A stretch of DNA of 64,000 bases from Gordonia spumicola (GCF_009932475.1 NZ_BJOV01000005.1:2294001-2358000); one strand, 5' to 3'. Positions 46,265 to 55,656 are shown, numbered from the stretch's first letter. Numbers and translations: made by a program. Notes: a model not told the origin generated them from the sequence alone.

Positions 46265-47131
46265 ATGGAGTTCCGTCAGCTCGAGTATGTGGTCGCCGTC
46301 GCCGAGACCGGCGGATTCTCACGTGCCGCCCAGCGCTGCTTCGTCTCCCAGTCGGCGATCAGCCATCAGGTGGCGGCACTCGAACGCGAGTTGGGCGCCG
46401 AACTGTTCGACCGCAGTCAGCGTCGCGTCCGACTCACCGAGGCGGGTGAGACGCTGCTGCCGTTCGCCAAAGACCTGCTGTCCATGCGCGACACGGCGAT
46501 CGCGGCCACCGCGCCGCGACCCGAGCGGGTGCGGATCGCGGCGAACATGTCGTTCGCGCGGTCCGCGCTCGCCGCGGTGTCGGCCGTCCGCGAGAACCAC
46601 CCCGAGGCCGAGATCGACTTCCTCATCAAACCGTTCACGCAGCGTATCGACGCCGTCGCGTCCGGCGAGGCGGATCTCGCCCTGATCCGCGGGACCGTCG
46701 ACCGCGAGAACCTGTACCTCGATCCGCTCTGGGTGGATCAGCCGGTGATCGCGTTCAATTCGCGTCATCCGCTCGCCGCGGGCGGCCAGGCTCCGACACC
46801 GACCGAGCTCGCCGCCTATCCACTGCTCCTCCCACCGCCGGAGCGGCAGGTGCTGCTGCACCGCCTGGTCCATCAGGCGTTCGCCAGGGCCGACGCCGAC
46901 GTGCAGTTCGGCCCGGAGATCCGCGAGGGCCATTCGGTGGCGTTCGAACTGATCAACCGCCCCGACGCGTGGACGGTGCTCTACGAGGACCCGCTGCAGC
47001 CGGGGATTTCGTGCAGGAGGAGCCTGAGCTTCACTCTCCCCGTGTCGGCCGTGTTGCGGGTGGACGCGAAACCGAACGCCCTGGTCGCGGAGTTGCTGAC
47101 CGAGTTGTCGGGCGGCTTCCGCAGACACTGA
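46265..47131 (+). CDS. LysR-family transcriptional regulator
   Basis: A 288-residue LTTR. The N-terminal winged helix has GGFSRAAQRCFVSQSAISHQVAALERELGAELFDR, and the effector-binding domain runs from about residue 90 (RVRIAANMSFARSALAAV). It has a Cys in the recognition helix region, but no OxyR-type cysteine pair can be claimed. ATG at 46265 is preceded by TACAAT and six bases, so leaderless expression is likely. The target is probably the divergent ndh gene (inference). Confidence 0.9.
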   Translation: MEFRQLEYVVAVAETGGFSRAAQRCFVSQSAISHQVAALERELGAELFDRSQRRVRLTEAGETLLPFAKDLLSMRDTAIAATAPRPERVRIAANMSFARSALAAVSAVRENHPEAEIDFLIKPFTQRIDAVASGEADLALIRGTVDRENLYLDPLWVDQPVIAFNSRHPLAAGGQAPTPTELAAYPLLLPPPERQVLLHRLVHQAFARADADVQFGPEIREGHSVAFELINRPDAWTVLYEDPLQPGISCRRSLSFTLPVSAVLRVDAKPNALVAELLTELSGGFRRH

Positions 47132-47198
47132 ATCCGGGCCAGATCATCGAAAACATGGACAGCGAGCACAGCTTCGCGCAACACTCGTCAGTAATTAC

Positions 47199-47213
47199 GT
47201 TCCGCCACGGAAC
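47199..47213. promoter_or_regulatory. Candidate TetR operator before the fadD17-like gene
   Basis: GTTCCG-CCA-CGGAAC is a perfect 6-bp inverted repeat. The half TTCCGTGGC (on the complement) also occurs at 50097-50105 upstream of the TetR gene, suggesting a shared regulator. Confidence 0.5.
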
Positions 47214-47238
47214 ATAAATACGACGATTGGAAGTCCCC

Positions 47239-48900
47239 GTGCTCGACGCGACCCTCACCACCGCAGACCTGCTCCGCGCGCGGCGTGACGACACCGCTCC
47301 CGCACTCCGATTCGCCGACCAGACGTGGACCTGGGCGGAGTTCGTCGTCGAATGCGAACGACGAGCCGCCGCGTTGGCCGCCGTTCGTGCCGATCTGCCT
47401 CCGGAGACGCCGTGGCACATCGGCGCCCTGATGGACAACAGCCCCGAGTACATGTTCCTGATCGGCGGAGCCGCGCTGTCCGGCGCGACACTCGTCGGCG
47501 TCAACCCGACTCGGCGCGGCGACGAGCTCATCTCCGACGTCACCAGGACCGACTGCGCGATCGTCCTCGTCGGACCGTCCATGGTCGAACTCGCCACGGA
47601 TCTCGACGGCGCGGTCCGCACCCTCCGGACCGACTCGGACGAGTACCGTGCGCTGCTCCGGGCCGAACCGACGATCCTCCCCGAGGGCCCGGACAACCAC
47701 ACGCTCCTGCTGCTGTTCACCTCGGGCTCGACCGGCGCACCGAAGGCCGTGAAGTGCAGCTCCGCACGGCTGGCGGCGATCGGCGCCCTCAACGTCCACG
47801 GCATCACCCGGGACGACGTCGCGTACAACGCGATGCCCCTGTTCCACGGCAACGCAGTGATGAGCGCGTGGGCCCCGATCCTGTTCGTCGGCGGCGCCTA
47901 CGCCCTGCGTGACAAGTTCTCGGCTTCCGGCTTCCTCCCCGACATCCAGCGTTTCGGAGCGACGTTCTTCAACTACGTCGGACGCTCGCTCGCCTACATC
48001 CTCGCGCAGCCCGAACGGCCCGAGGAGCGCGACAACAGTCTGCGGTTCGGGTGGGGCACGGAGGCGTCGCCCCGCGACCGCGACGAGTTCGCGCGCCGTT
48101 TCGGCGTCCCGGTCGTCGAATCGTACGGATCGTCCGAAGGCGTGTGCGTGATCGTCCGGGACGCGTCGACGCCGAGGGGAGCCCTCGGCATCCCCAACCC
48201 GGCGCTCGGAATGGTGGTGCTCGACGAGTCGGGCGCCGAGTGCCCGCCGGCGATCATCGCCGACGACGGCGGCATCGTCAACGGCGACGAGGCGATCGGC
48301 GAGATCGTGGCGCGCGGAGGCGGCAACCGATTCGAGGGCTACTACAACAACGACGCCGCGGCGGCGGAGAAGATCCGCGACGGCGACTACTGGTCGGGCG
48401 ATCTCGCCTACCGCACTCCGGACGGCGTGTACTGGTTCGCCGGACGCACGAACGACTGGATCCGCGTCGACTCGGAGAACTTCTCGACCGCCCCGCTCGA
48501 ACGGATCATCACCCGCTACCCGTCGATCACCGGCGCCAGCGCGTACGGCGTGCCGGATCCCCGCACGGGCGACCGGGTGATGGCGACCCTGGAGACCGAC
48601 GACTCGTTCGACGCGACGGCGTTCGCCGAGTTCCTCGACGCCCAGCTCGACATGGGCACGAAATGGACCCCGCACTTCCTGCGCCTCACCAGGCGTTTCC
48701 CACTCACCGCGACACGGAAGATCGACAAGGCGTCGCTGCGACGTGCCGCATGGCGCAGCGACGACCGCATCCTCGTCCGCGACGGCGACCGCTACGTGCC
48801 CTTCGACGCCGACTCGCTCGCCGCGTTCGAGGCGAGCTTCGCCGACCACGACCGTTCCCACCTGCTGCCAGCCGACCCCCGAGAGAAGGACGCATCATGA
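47239..48900 (+). CDS. fadD17: FadD17-like acyl-CoA synthetase
   Basis: A roughly 553-residue AMP-forming acyl-CoA ligase. The ATP/AMP signature LLLLFTSGSTGAPKAVKCS, then ESYGSSEG, YWSGDLAYRTPDGV and the A10 lysine region TRKIDKASLRR are all present. N-terminal GALMDNSPEYMFLIGGAALSGATLVGVNPTRRG is characteristic of FadD17, an enzyme of the cholesterol and sterol side-chain regulon in mycobacteria. The start is GTG 47239 or TTG 47227. Its stop overlaps the start of the SnoaL-like gene. No other sterol genes are adjacent. Confidence 0.88.
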   Translation: MLDATLTTADLLRARRDDTAPALRFADQTWTWAEFVVECERRAAALAAVRADLPPETPWHIGALMDNSPEYMFLIGGAALSGATLVGVNPTRRGDELISDVTRTDCAIVLVGPSMVELATDLDGAVRTLRTDSDEYRALLRAEPTILPEGPDNHTLLLLFTSGSTGAPKAVKCSSARLAAIGALNVHGITRDDVAYNAMPLFHGNAVMSAWAPILFVGGAYALRDKFSASGFLPDIQRFGATFFNYVGRSLAYILAQPERPEERDNSLRFGWGTEASPRDRDEFARRFGVPVVESYGSSEGVCVIVRDASTPRGALGIPNPALGMVVLDESGAECPPAIIADDGGIVNGDEAIGEIVARGGGNRFEGYYNNDAAAAEKIRDGDYWSGDLAYRTPDGVYWFAGRTNDWIRVDSENFSTAPLERIITRYPSITGASAYGVPDPRTGDRVMATLETDDSFDATAFAEFLDAQLDMGTKWTPHFLRLTRRFPLTATRKIDKASLRRAAWRSDDRILVRDGDRYVPFDADSLAAFEASFADHDRSHLLPADPREKDAS

Positions 48901-49425
48901 CGAAGATCGACATCAACCAGGAAGCACTGTGCGAGGTCATCCAGGCCCGCCTCGAGCGCACATCGAATCCACGGCACCGGACGATGCTGGAACGCATGCT
49001 CGAACACGCACACCACGAGCATCAGGGCGACCTGGACGGCCTGATGGGGACCTTGGGGCCCACGACGAACTACCATTTCTGGAATCTCGAAGGCGACGTC
49101 GGACCGAAGGGGCTCGACGGTGTCCGCGACTACTACGCGCACCTCGTGGCGTCGAACGCCCACATCCTCGAATTCGACTGCGACCGGATGCGAGGGTTGG
49201 CTGACGATGATCTCGCCCGGCGCCTACGTCGCGGAGAACCCGAACGCCGCCGCCTTCGCCGACGTCTCGAAGAACTATCTCGTCAAGATGCGGAACGTCA
49301 TCTTCTGGCCGTTCGACGAGGATCTGTACATCGTCGGTGAGGACTCGTACACCGGCGGACCGATGGAGTTCCGCGAGTTGGCCGACGAGGAGCTTCCCGA
49401 CGCGTTCCGCGCGCTGCTCGGCTGA
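48897..49425 (+). pseudogene. SnoaL-like/NTF2-fold gene broken by a small deletion
   Basis: The first part (MTKIDINQEALCEVIQARLE..., HFWNLEGDVGPKGLDGVRDYYAHLVAS) and the last part (EGWLTMISPGAYVAENP..., WPFDEDLYIVGEDSYTGG) belong to one SnoaL-like protein but are in different frames. They join near 49187, where about ten residues normally found in the family between the FDCDR and EGW motifs are missing. The shift makes the frame from ATG 48897 run to a shorter, altered end at 49340. It is coupled to fadD17 by an ATGA overlap. Its normal role is unknown. Confidence 0.75.
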
Positions 49426-49431
49426 ACGGCG

Positions 49432-50022
49432 TCAGCGAGCGCCGACGATGCCGCGGAGCACATCGAGCATGTCGGCACGCCACGCGGCGTCGAGGCTCGC
49501 GACGCCCCTGATCATGACCGCCATCAGCGTCGAACCGAACGCCACCTCGATGAGGAGCGCCGGATCGGCGTCGATCGCGACGCCGTCACGGACAGCCGCG
49601 AGCGACAGCCGCTCACCGAGATCCGCGATGACGACCTCTTGCATCCGGGCGGTGATCTCGTGCTGAAGTTCGTCGTCGTCGGCGAGCTCGCTGAACACGC
49701 CGACCAGGGCCCGGCGCATCGCGTCGTCGGCGAAGAGGAGTGCACATCCGCCGATCACGCCGCGGAGCTCGTCGTCGACCGTCGCCGACGGATCGCGGGG
49801 CGGTATCGCGACGTCGAGCGGGAACACGACGCGATGCACGAGATGCATCTTGCTGGGCCACCGTCGACGGATCGCGGGCACCGAGGTCCCCGCGCGTGCG
49901 GCTACCTCGGTGAATGTGACGGCGGCGTACCCCGATTCGGCGAGCACGGCGCGGGTCGCGGCGAGCACCGCGGCGTCGATGCGAGCATCGCGAGGGCGAC
50001 CGGCGGTCGTCTCCATCGGCAT
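49432..50022 (-). CDS. TetR-family transcriptional regulator
   Basis: A 196-residue repressor. The N-terminal helix-turn-helix is VTFTEVAARAGTSVPAIRRRWPSK (about residues 37-60), and the rest is helical with the ligand domain. The start MPMETTAGRP at 50022 has GGAGGG upstream and is preferred over longer candidates. It converges on the broken SnoaL-like gene and lies two genes from fadD17, whose promoter shares a half-site with its own. An acyl-CoA or lipid ligand is a plausible guess only. Confidence 0.88.
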   Translation of the reverse strand: MPMETTAGRPRDARIDAAVLAATRAVLAESGYAAVTFTEVAARAGTSVPAIRRRWPSKMHLVHRVVFPLDVAIPPRDPSATVDDELRGVIGGCALLFADDAMRRALVGVFSELADDDELQHEITARMQEVVIADLGERLSLAAVRDGVAIDADPALLIEVAFGSTLMAVMIRGVASLDAAWRADMLDVLRGIVGAR

Positions 50023-50091
50023 CGAGGGTCCCTCCGTGTTTCCGTGCCTCATCGGGCGCTTTCTGAGCCAGACTTGGTCACAGTTGACGTA

Positions 50092-50129
50092 TTTCATTCC
50101 GTGGCATACATTACGTTATCAGTCGGAAT
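50092..50129. promoter_or_regulatory. Candidate autoregulatory operator of the TetR gene
   Basis: ATTCCG (50096-50101) and CGGAAT (50124-50129) form an inverted repeat with a 22-bp gap. The TTCCGTGGC half resembles the fadD17 site. It lies about 75-110 bp upstream of the TetR start. Confidence 0.4.
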
Positions 50130-50191
50130 GTTATAGCGACCGCATCTGAACGGTCGGCACTGACATGGCTCCCTCCCCAAGCCCCGACTCG

Positions 50192-50230
50192 AGCCGGGCC
50201 GCACACCCCCGTTATCAGTGCGGCCCGGCT
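50192..50230 (-). terminator. Terminator downstream of truA
   Basis: A perfect 13-bp stem AGCCGGGCCGCAC with a 13-base loop begins 12 bp after the truA stop codon. Confidence 0.85.
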
Positions 50231-50241
50231 CCCCCCGCACG

Positions 50242-51081
50242 TCAGTCGCCGCAGCAGTCGCCCGCCAGATCCGATTCGTCCCGGACGTCACGCGTGAGTT
50301 CGGCCCGGGCGGCCCACTCCGACTCCGGCGGATAGTCCACCGCCATCAGGCAGAGACCGCGGGCCTGCGCCACCGGCACCTGCGCCGATCTTGTCCGTTC
50401 GTCGAGGAGTGCCCGACACCAGTCGAGGTCACGGCGTCCGTCGCCGACGACGGCGACCGCTCCGACGAGCGACCGGACCATCGACCAGCAGAACGCGTCG
50501 GCCCGCACGCGCGCGATGAGAACGCCGTCGTCGTCGCGCCGCCAGGAGAACTCCTGCAGCTCGCGAATCGTCGTCGACCCTTCGCGGAAACGACAGAATG
50601 CGGCGAAGTCGTTCAGCCCGGTCAGCGACCCGGACGCGGCGTTCATCGCGTCCACGTCGAGCGTGCGTTGCCAGTCGGCCGTCACTCGGGCCAGGGTGGG
50701 CTCGGCACCCCACGGGGCGTCCGCGAGCCGGTACTCGTAGGTTCGCGACAATGCGGCGAACCGTGCGTCGAAGTCGTGCGACACGGCGTCGACGGCTTTG
50801 ACGCGGACGTCGTCGGGCAGCATCTTCGCGAGCCTGCGGACCAGTCGGGACGGATCACCGTCGATCGAGCGGGTCTGCAGCGAGGCCGCGGGGACGTCGC
50901 AGTGCGCGACCTGTCCGGACGCGTGGACACCCGCATCCGTGCGGCCCGCGACGGTCAGCCGCACCGGCGACCGCAGCACCGTCGTCAGGGTGTTCTCGAT
51001 CGTCTCCTGGACCGTTCGGCGTCCCGGCTGAGCGGCCCAACCGGAGAAGTCGGTGCCGTCGTAGCCGATCCTCAGGCGCAG
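50242..51081 (-). CDS. truA: TruA, tRNA pseudouridine(38-40) synthase
   Basis: Homology begins at [20 protein letters not shown] and continues through the catalytic [17 protein letters not shown] (Asp) to the C-terminus. It modifies positions 38-40 of tRNA. No ATG, GTG or TTG occurs in frame upstream of the conserved N-terminus; the first is the GTG at 50979, inside the fold. The CTG at 51081 just before RLRIGYDG gives 279 residues and would be non-canonical. The preceding hairpin and closeness to rplQ suggest reinitiation, or a sequence error nearby. TruA is the last gene of the ribosomal operon. Confidence 0.85.
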   Translation of the reverse strand: MRLRIGYDGTDFSGWAAQPGRRTVQETIENTLTTVLRSPVRLTVAGRTDAGVHASGQVAHCDVPAASLQTRSIDGDPSRLVRRLAKMLPDDVRVKAVDAVSHDFDARFAALSRTYEYRLADAPWGAEPTLARVTADWQRTLDVDAMNAASGSLTGLNDFAAFCRFREGSTTIRELQEFSWRRDDDGVLIARVRADAFCWSMVRSLVGAVAVVGDGRRDLDWCRALLDERTRSAQVPVAQARGLCLMAVDYPPESEWAARAELTRDVRDESDLAGDCCGD

Positions 51082-51087
51082 ACGACA

Positions 51088-51120
51088 CTGCCCGCCCTCG
51101 TCGGTGACGAGGGCGGGCAG
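51088..51120 (-). terminator. Hairpin at the rplQ end / truA beginning
   Basis: A perfect 15-bp stem CTGCCCGCCCTCGTC with a 3-base loop. It lies between the rplQ stop and the conserved start of truA, so it may limit readthrough into truA or present its ribosome site. Confidence 0.75.
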
Positions 51121-51137
51121 TTGCGCGTGCTGAGGAA

Positions 51138-51818
51138 TCAGTCTTCCTGCTGCGACGGCGGCAGGGAGTAGCCCGCAGCCTCCGCGTCGGCCTCGGTCGC
51201 GAACCAGATCTCCGCGATGGTCGACTCGTAGAAACGAGTGCCGGGGCGGTGGTACAGCTTCGACTGAGCGTTGCCCTTGATCGGGAAGCCCTCGGGCTGT
51301 GCGTCGCCTTCGATCGGCTCGTGCGAGCCGGCCGGAGCCTCGGCCGTGTCGACGAGAGCCGCGGGGGCCTCGGCGACCTCTGCCGCAGCGGGAGCCTCTT
51401 CGGCGGCCTTGGCCTTCGAAGCGGCCGCGCGAGCGACACGGTTGGCCTCGTTCGACGCGGTCTGCTCACGGACCAGCTCGATCACTGCCATGGGGGCGTT
51501 GTCGCCCTTGCGCGGCAGCGTCTTGATGATGCGCGTGTAGCCGCCCGGACGCTCCGCGAAATGCGGACCGATCTCGGCGAACAGGGTGTGAACGACGTCC
51601 TTGTTGCGGATGTCCTTCAGCACCTCGCGACGGTTGGACAGCTGTCCCGCCTTCGCGTGGGTGATGAGCTTCTCGGCGTAGGGGCGGAGCCGCTTCGCCT
51701 TCGCTTCGGTGGTGGTGATGCGGCCGTGCTCGAAGAGCGCCGTGGCGAGGTTCGCCAGGATCGCCTTCTGGTGGCTGGCCGACCCGCCGAGGCGGGCACC
51801 CTTTGTGGGCTTTGGCAT
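51138..51818 (-). CDS. rplQ: Ribosomal protein bL17 with C-terminal sunset-like extension
   Basis: The first 120 residues are bL17 ([41 protein letters not shown]). An Ala/Glu-rich linker and a second domain, [20 protein letters not shown] then [12 protein letters not shown], follow. This second domain looks like the actinobacterial sunset domain found in several secreted and membrane proteins and as an L17 extension. Total 226 residues versus about 120-180 for simple bL17. It is placed after rpoA in the usual order. Confidence 0.95.
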   Translation of the reverse strand: MPKPTKGARLGGSASHQKAILANLATALFEHGRITTTEAKAKRLRPYAEKLITHAKAGQLSNRREVLKDIRNKDVVHTLFAEIGPHFAERPGGYTRIIKTLPRKGDNAPMAVIELVREQTASNEANRVARAAASKAKAAEEAPAAAEVAEAPAALVDTAEAPAGSHEPIEGDAQPEGFPIKGNAQSKLYHRPGTRFYESTIAEIWFATEADAEAAGYSLPPSQQED

Positions 51819-51882
51819 TTCTCTCTCCTAGGAGGGGACTATCGATCTCGCGACCGGAAGTCTGTAGTGGTTCTTGCAGCCC

Positions 51883-52935
51883 TTACAGCTGTTCGGTCTC
51901 CGCGAAATCCTCACCGGAGTCGGCGTCGTACGACGCCTCGTCCGTCCACGTGCCGGTGGCCGGGTCGTAACCGGCGACCTGCGACGGGTCGAAGCTGGCC
52001 GGGCTGTCCTTGAGCGACAGTCCGAGGCCGTGGAGCTTCACCTTCACCTCGTCGATCGACTTCTGGCCGAAGTTGCGGATGTCGAGCAGATCCGACTCGG
52101 TGCGTGCAACGAGCTCGCCGACGGTGTGGACACCTTCGCGCTTGAGGCAGTTGTACGAACGGACGGTCAGCTCCAGATCCTCGATCGGCAGCGTGAACGC
52201 GGCGATGTGATCGGCCTCGGCGGGCGAGGGTCCGATCTCGATGCCCTCGGCCTCGACGTTGAGCTCCCGAGCCAGGCCGAAGAGTTCGACCAGGGTCTTA
52301 CCGGCCGACGCCAGGGCGTCACGCGCGGTGATGGAGTTCTTCGTCTCCACGTCGAGCACCAGACGATCGAAGTCGGTGCGCTGCTCGACGCGGGTGGCCT
52401 CGACCTTGTAGGTCACCTTGAGGACCGGCGAGTAGATCGAGTCGACCGGGATGCGGCCGATCTCTGCGCCGGTGGCCTTGTTCTGCACGGCCGGAACGTA
52501 GCCGCGGCCCCGCTCGACGACGAGCTCGATCTCGAGCTTGCCCTTGTCGTTGAGGGTCGCGATGTGCAGGTCCGGGTTGTGGACCGTGACACCGGCGGGC
52601 GGAACGATGTCCGCACCGGTGACGGCGCCCGGGCCCTGCTTACGGACGTACATGGTGACCGGCTCGTCCTCTTCGGAGCTCACGACCAGGCCCTTGAGGT
52701 TCAGGATGATGTTGGTGACATCTTCCTTCACGCCGGGGACGGTGGTGAACTCGTGCAGGACACCGTCGATGCGGATGCTGGTGACCGCCGCGCCCGGGAT
52801 GGACGACAGCAGCGTGCGCCGCAGCGAGTTGCCGAGGGTGTAGCCGAAGCCCGGCTCGAGGGGTTCGATGGTGAACTTCGAGCGGTTCTCGGCGAGCACC
52901 TCTTCGGAGAGCGTGGGTCGCTGTGAGATGAGCAT
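51883..52935 (-). CDS. rpoA: RNA polymerase alpha subunit
   Basis: A 350-residue alpha subunit. The N-terminal domain ([40 protein letters not shown]) drives dimerisation and assembly. The C-terminal domain ([37 protein letters not shown]) contacts UP elements and activators. An acidic tail with many Asp and Glu residues is typical of actinobacteria. It follows rpsD and precedes rplQ, as in most bacteria. Confidence 0.98.
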   Translation of the reverse strand: MLISQRPTLSEEVLAENRSKFTIEPLEPGFGYTLGNSLRRTLLSSIPGAAVTSIRIDGVLHEFTTVPGVKEDVTNIILNLKGLVVSSEEDEPVTMYVRKQGPGAVTGADIVPPAGVTVHNPDLHIATLNDKGKLEIELVVERGRGYVPAVQNKATGAEIGRIPVDSIYSPVLKVTYKVEATRVEQRTDFDRLVLDVETKNSITARDALASAGKTLVELFGLARELNVEAEGIEIGPSPAEADHIAAFTLPIEDLELTVRSYNCLKREGVHTVGELVARTESDLLDIRNFGQKSIDEVKVKLHGLGLSLKDSPASFDPSQVAGYDPATGTWTDEASYDADSGEDFAETEQL

Positions 52936-53014
52936 GTGGTGATTTCTCCTTCGTGCCGACCACTATTTGACGGCGTGAGGTGGATCGGAAAACAGCAAGT
53001 ACTGCGAAGATCGA

Positions 53015-53620
53015 TTACTTCGAGTAGTACTCGACGATGAGCTGTTCGGTCAGCGGGACGTCGATCTGCGCACGCTCGGGCACCGAGTGCACGAGGATGC
53101 GGAGCGTCGACGGAACCACCTGCAGCCACGCCGGGGGCGTACGATCGCCGACGGTCTCCAGGGAGATCTGGAACGGCGTGGTCTGCAGCGACTTCTGACG
53201 GACGTCGATGATGTCGTACTGGCTGACGCGGTAGCTGGGCACGTCCACGCGGACACCGTTGACGGTGAAGTGGCCGTGGCTGACCATCTGGCGAGCCTGA
53301 CGACGCGTGCGGGCGATGCCCGCACGGTAGACGACGTTGTCGAGACGGGTCTCCAGGATCTGGAGCAGCACGTCGCCGGTCTTACCCGAGCGGCGGTTCG
53401 CCTCTTCGTAGTAGCGACGGAACTGCTTCTCCATGACGCCGTAGGTGAAGCGAGCCTTCTGCTTCTCCTGCAGCTGGAGGAGGTACTCCGACTCCTTGAT
53501 GCGGGCGCGGCCGTGCTGGCCGGGCGGGTACGGGCGCTTCTCGAACGCTGCGTCGCCGCCGATCAGGTCGACGCGAAGACGACGGGACTTCTTGGTGGCG
53601 GGGCCGGTATAGCGAGCCAT
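53015..53620 (-). CDS. rpsD: Ribosomal protein uS4
   Basis: A 201-residue uS4 (MARYTGPATKKSRRLRVDLIGG...), a primary 16S rRNA binding protein of the 30S body. The S4 RNA-binding domain RLDNVVYRAGIARTRRQARQMVSHGHFTVNG is complete. Cysteine zinc ligands are absent, as in many uS4 proteins of actinobacteria. Gene order rpsM-rpsK-rpsD-rpoA is conserved, and it is cotranscribed with these. Confidence 0.98.
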   Translation of the reverse strand: MARYTGPATKKSRRLRVDLIGGDAAFEKRPYPPGQHGRARIKESEYLLQLQEKQKARFTYGVMEKQFRRYYEEANRRSGKTGDVLLQILETRLDNVVYRAGIARTRRQARQMVSHGHFTVNGVRVDVPSYRVSQYDIIDVRQKSLQTTPFQISLETVGDRTPPAWLQVVPSTLRILVHSVPERAQIDVPLTEQLIVEYYSK

Positions 53621-53642
53621 GTCTTATCTGTTCCTTTCCCGC

Positions 53643-54050
53643 TTAGACCCGGCGCCGCTTGGGCGGACGGCAGCCGTTGTGCGGCTGGGGGGTCACGTCG
53701 GAGATGGTGCCGACCTCGAGGCCGGCTGCCTGCAGCGACCGGATGGCGGTCTCGCGACCCGAACCCGGTCCCTTGACGAACACGTCGACCTTCTTGACGC
53801 CGTTCTCCTGAGCCTTGCGAGCGGCGTTCTCGGCAGCGAGCTGCGCGGCGAACGGGGTGCTCTTACGCGAGCCCTTGAAGCCCACGTGGCCGGACGACGC
53901 CCAGCTGATCACGTTGCCCTCGGGATCGGTGATCGAGACGATGGTGTTGTTGAACGTCGACTTGATGTGTGCGTGGCCGAGCGGGACGTTCTTCTTATCG
54001 CGACGGCGGGTGCCCTTCTTCGGGCCTGCGCTACGTGACTTCGGAGGCAT
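53643..54050 (-). CDS. rpsK: Ribosomal protein uS11
   Basis: A 135-residue uS11 with the conserved [24 protein letters not shown] and [13 protein letters not shown] ends. It helps form the mRNA exit path on the 30S platform. The ATG overlaps the rpsM stop by one base (TAATG), so translation is coupled. Confidence 0.98.
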   Translation of the reverse strand: MPPKSRSAGPKKGTRRRDKKNVPLGHAHIKSTFNNTIVSITDPEGNVISWASSGHVGFKGSRKSTPFAAQLAAENAARKAQENGVKKVDVFVKGPGSGRETAIRSLQAAGLEVGTISDVTPQPHNGCRPPKRRRV

Positions 54051-54418
54051 TACTTCTTCTTCCCGGCGATGGTCTTCTTCGGGCCCTTGCGAGTGCGGGC
54101 ATTGGTCTTGGTGCGCTGACCGTGGACCGGCAGGCCGCGACGGTGACGCAGACCCTGGTAGCAGCCGATCTCGATCTTGCGACGGATGTCGGCCTGCACC
54201 TCGCGACGGAGGTCACCCTCCACCTTCACCGAGGCCTCGATGTATTCACGCAGCTTCGAAACGTCTGCGTCGGTCAGATCCTTCGCGCGCAGATCGGCCG
54301 AGAGGCCGGTAGCCGCGAGGATCTCCTTGGAGGTGGTACGACCAACTCCGTAGATGTACGTGAGTGCGATCTCCAGCCGCTTTTCGCGGGGAAGATCCAC
54401 ACCTGCAACACGTGCCAT
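54050..54418 (-). CDS. rpsM: Ribosomal protein uS13
   Basis: A 122-residue uS13 ([21 protein letters not shown]...) with [23 protein letters not shown] in the C-terminal basic tail. It sits on the 30S head and contacts the P-site tRNA and 50S. The rpmJ-rpsM gap of about 180 bp contains a hairpin. Confidence 0.98.
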   Translation of the reverse strand: MARVAGVDLPREKRLEIALTYIYGVGRTTSKEILAATGLSADLRAKDLTDADVSKLREYIEASVKVEGDLRREVQADIRRKIEIGCYQGLRHRRGLPVHGQRTKTNARTRKGPKKTIAGKKK

Positions 54419-54505
54419 GTGGGGTGTTCCTTCTGATTCTCAGAGGTCTGCTTCCAGTCCGTCCCGAACTCATGCGTCGGGCCCCGGCCTCTGAACCGGG
54501 GGTCG

Positions 54506-54527
54506 GTGTCCGCGCGTCTGCGGACAC
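54506..54527 (-). other. Hairpin in the rpmJ-rpsM intergenic region
   Basis: A perfect 8-bp stem GTGTCCGC with a GCGTCT loop. It is a modest structure that may adjust expression or stability inside the operon. Confidence 0.5.
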
Positions 54528-54597
54528 TGGTTCTGGAAGTTCATACGTGGATCGATATTCAGTTGTGTGTCTCAAGCGACCCGAAGAAGGGTGTCGA

Positions 54598-54711
54598 TCA
54601 GCCCTGACGCTGCTTGTGGCGCAGGTTCTCGCAGATCACCATGACCCGACCGTTACGGCGGATCACCTTGCACTTCTCGCAGATCGGCTTGACGCTCGGA
54701 TTGACCTTCAC
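54598..54711 (-). CDS. rpmJ: Ribosomal protein bL36
   Basis: A 37-residue bL36 read from a GTG at 54711: (M)[20 protein letters not shown] and onward to HKQRQG. The zinc ligand pattern C-x2-C...C...H is intact, so this is the zinc-containing form. Too short for most ORF filters. It stands in the standard order infA-rpmJ-rpsM. Confidence 0.96.
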   Translation of the reverse strand: MKVNPSVKPICEKCKVIRRNGRVMVICENLRHKQRQG

Positions 54712-54756
54712 GTCAGCGTTCTCCTTGTTGAATGTCCGGGGTTGGACTTTCCGGGG

Positions 54757-54978
54757 TTACTTGTACCGGTAGACGATTCGTCCACGGGCGAGGTCGTAGG
54801 GCGAGAGCTCTACGACGACGCGGTCTTCCGGCAGGATGCGGATGTAGTGCTGCCGCATCTTGCCGCTGATGTGGGCGAGAACCTTGTGACCGTTCTCCAG
54901 CTCAATGCGAAACATCGCATTGGGCAGGGGCTCGACAACGCGTCCCTCAACCTCGATGGCTCCGTCTTTCTTCGCCAT
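54757..54978 (-). CDS. infA: Translation initiation factor IF-1
   Basis: The 73-residue S1-fold protein [20 protein letters not shown]... binds the ribosomal A site during initiation. ATG at 54978 has GGAGGA upstream; an apparent longer frame before it is not coding. It heads the infA-rpmJ-rpsM-rpsK-rpsD-rpoA-rplQ-truA transcript here, because the neighbouring gene upstream is divergent. The 243-bp gap to that gene must hold the operon promoter. Confidence 0.98.
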   Translation of the reverse strand: MAKKDGAIEVEGRVVEPLPNAMFRIELENGHKVLAHISGKMRQHYIRILPEDRVVVELSPYDLARGRIVYRYK

Positions 54979-55221
54979 GTCCTCCGCGATTCTCCTTCTG
55001 ACGTGTTCACGCCGGAAGGCCCTGGATCCTTCGTGCTTCCGGTACGGTGGCACTCATCGCGAGTTCCTCCAGGTCCCGACGTGTACATGCCGGGACGAGG
55101 ACGTGCGGGAACCGCACGACGCACCGAGGTTCGAGTCTACGCGAATGCGGGCCCGACGGCCAATCGCGCCGGGGCCATCCGTCCGGCGATCGTCCTGCGG
55201 GGCACGTGCGACACTTGTCGT

Positions 55222-55629
55222 ATGCGTGCATTCCTCATTCGCAGTGCCCTGACCGGCTTCGCGCTCTGGATCGCCGACGTCCTCGTCCCCGGCGTCTACT
55301 TCGACTTCGGGGGCCTCACGTCGTGGTGGGCGAAGACCGGTCTCGTCCTGCTCGTCGCGATGGTCTTCGGTCTGGTGAACGGATTCATCAAGCCGATCGT
55401 GCAGATCCTGTCGATCCCGCTCTACATCCTGACGTTGGGACTCGTGCACGTCGTGATCAACGCCCTGATGCTGCGGATCACGTCGTGGCTCACCACCGAC
55501 GTGTTCCATGTCGGTCTGGTCGTCGACGACATCTTCTGGTCCGGGATCTTCGGGGCGATCGTGATCTCGGTCGTCGGCTGGATCACGACGATGCTCCTCA
55601 AAGACCGTCCGGAGAACCTGTACCGGTGA
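55222..55629 (+). CDS. Phage-holin-family-like small membrane protein
   Basis: A 135-residue membrane protein with four hydrophobic segments (LTGFALWIADVLVPGVYF, WAKTGLVLLVAMVFGLVNG, IVQILSIPLYILTLGLVHVVINAL, DIFWSGIFGAIVISVVGWIT). This PF04020-like family is common and called phage holin, but it is chromosomal in most bacteria and probably not a lysis protein. It is divergent from infA and begins the block inserted between infA and map. Confidence 0.85.
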   Translation: MRAFLIRSALTGFALWIADVLVPGVYFDFGGLTSWWAKTGLVLLVAMVFGLVNGFIKPIVQILSIPLYILTLGLVHVVINALMLRITSWLTTDVFHVGLVVDDIFWSGIFGAIVISVVGWITTMLLKDRPENLYR

Positions 55630-55656
55630 TCGTTCCTGCCACTCGGGGACGCTGAG

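Noticed and set aside
55222-55629. Prophage remnant because of the holin-family name
   Set aside because: The family is widely chromosomal and no integrase, capsid or lysis genes are near.
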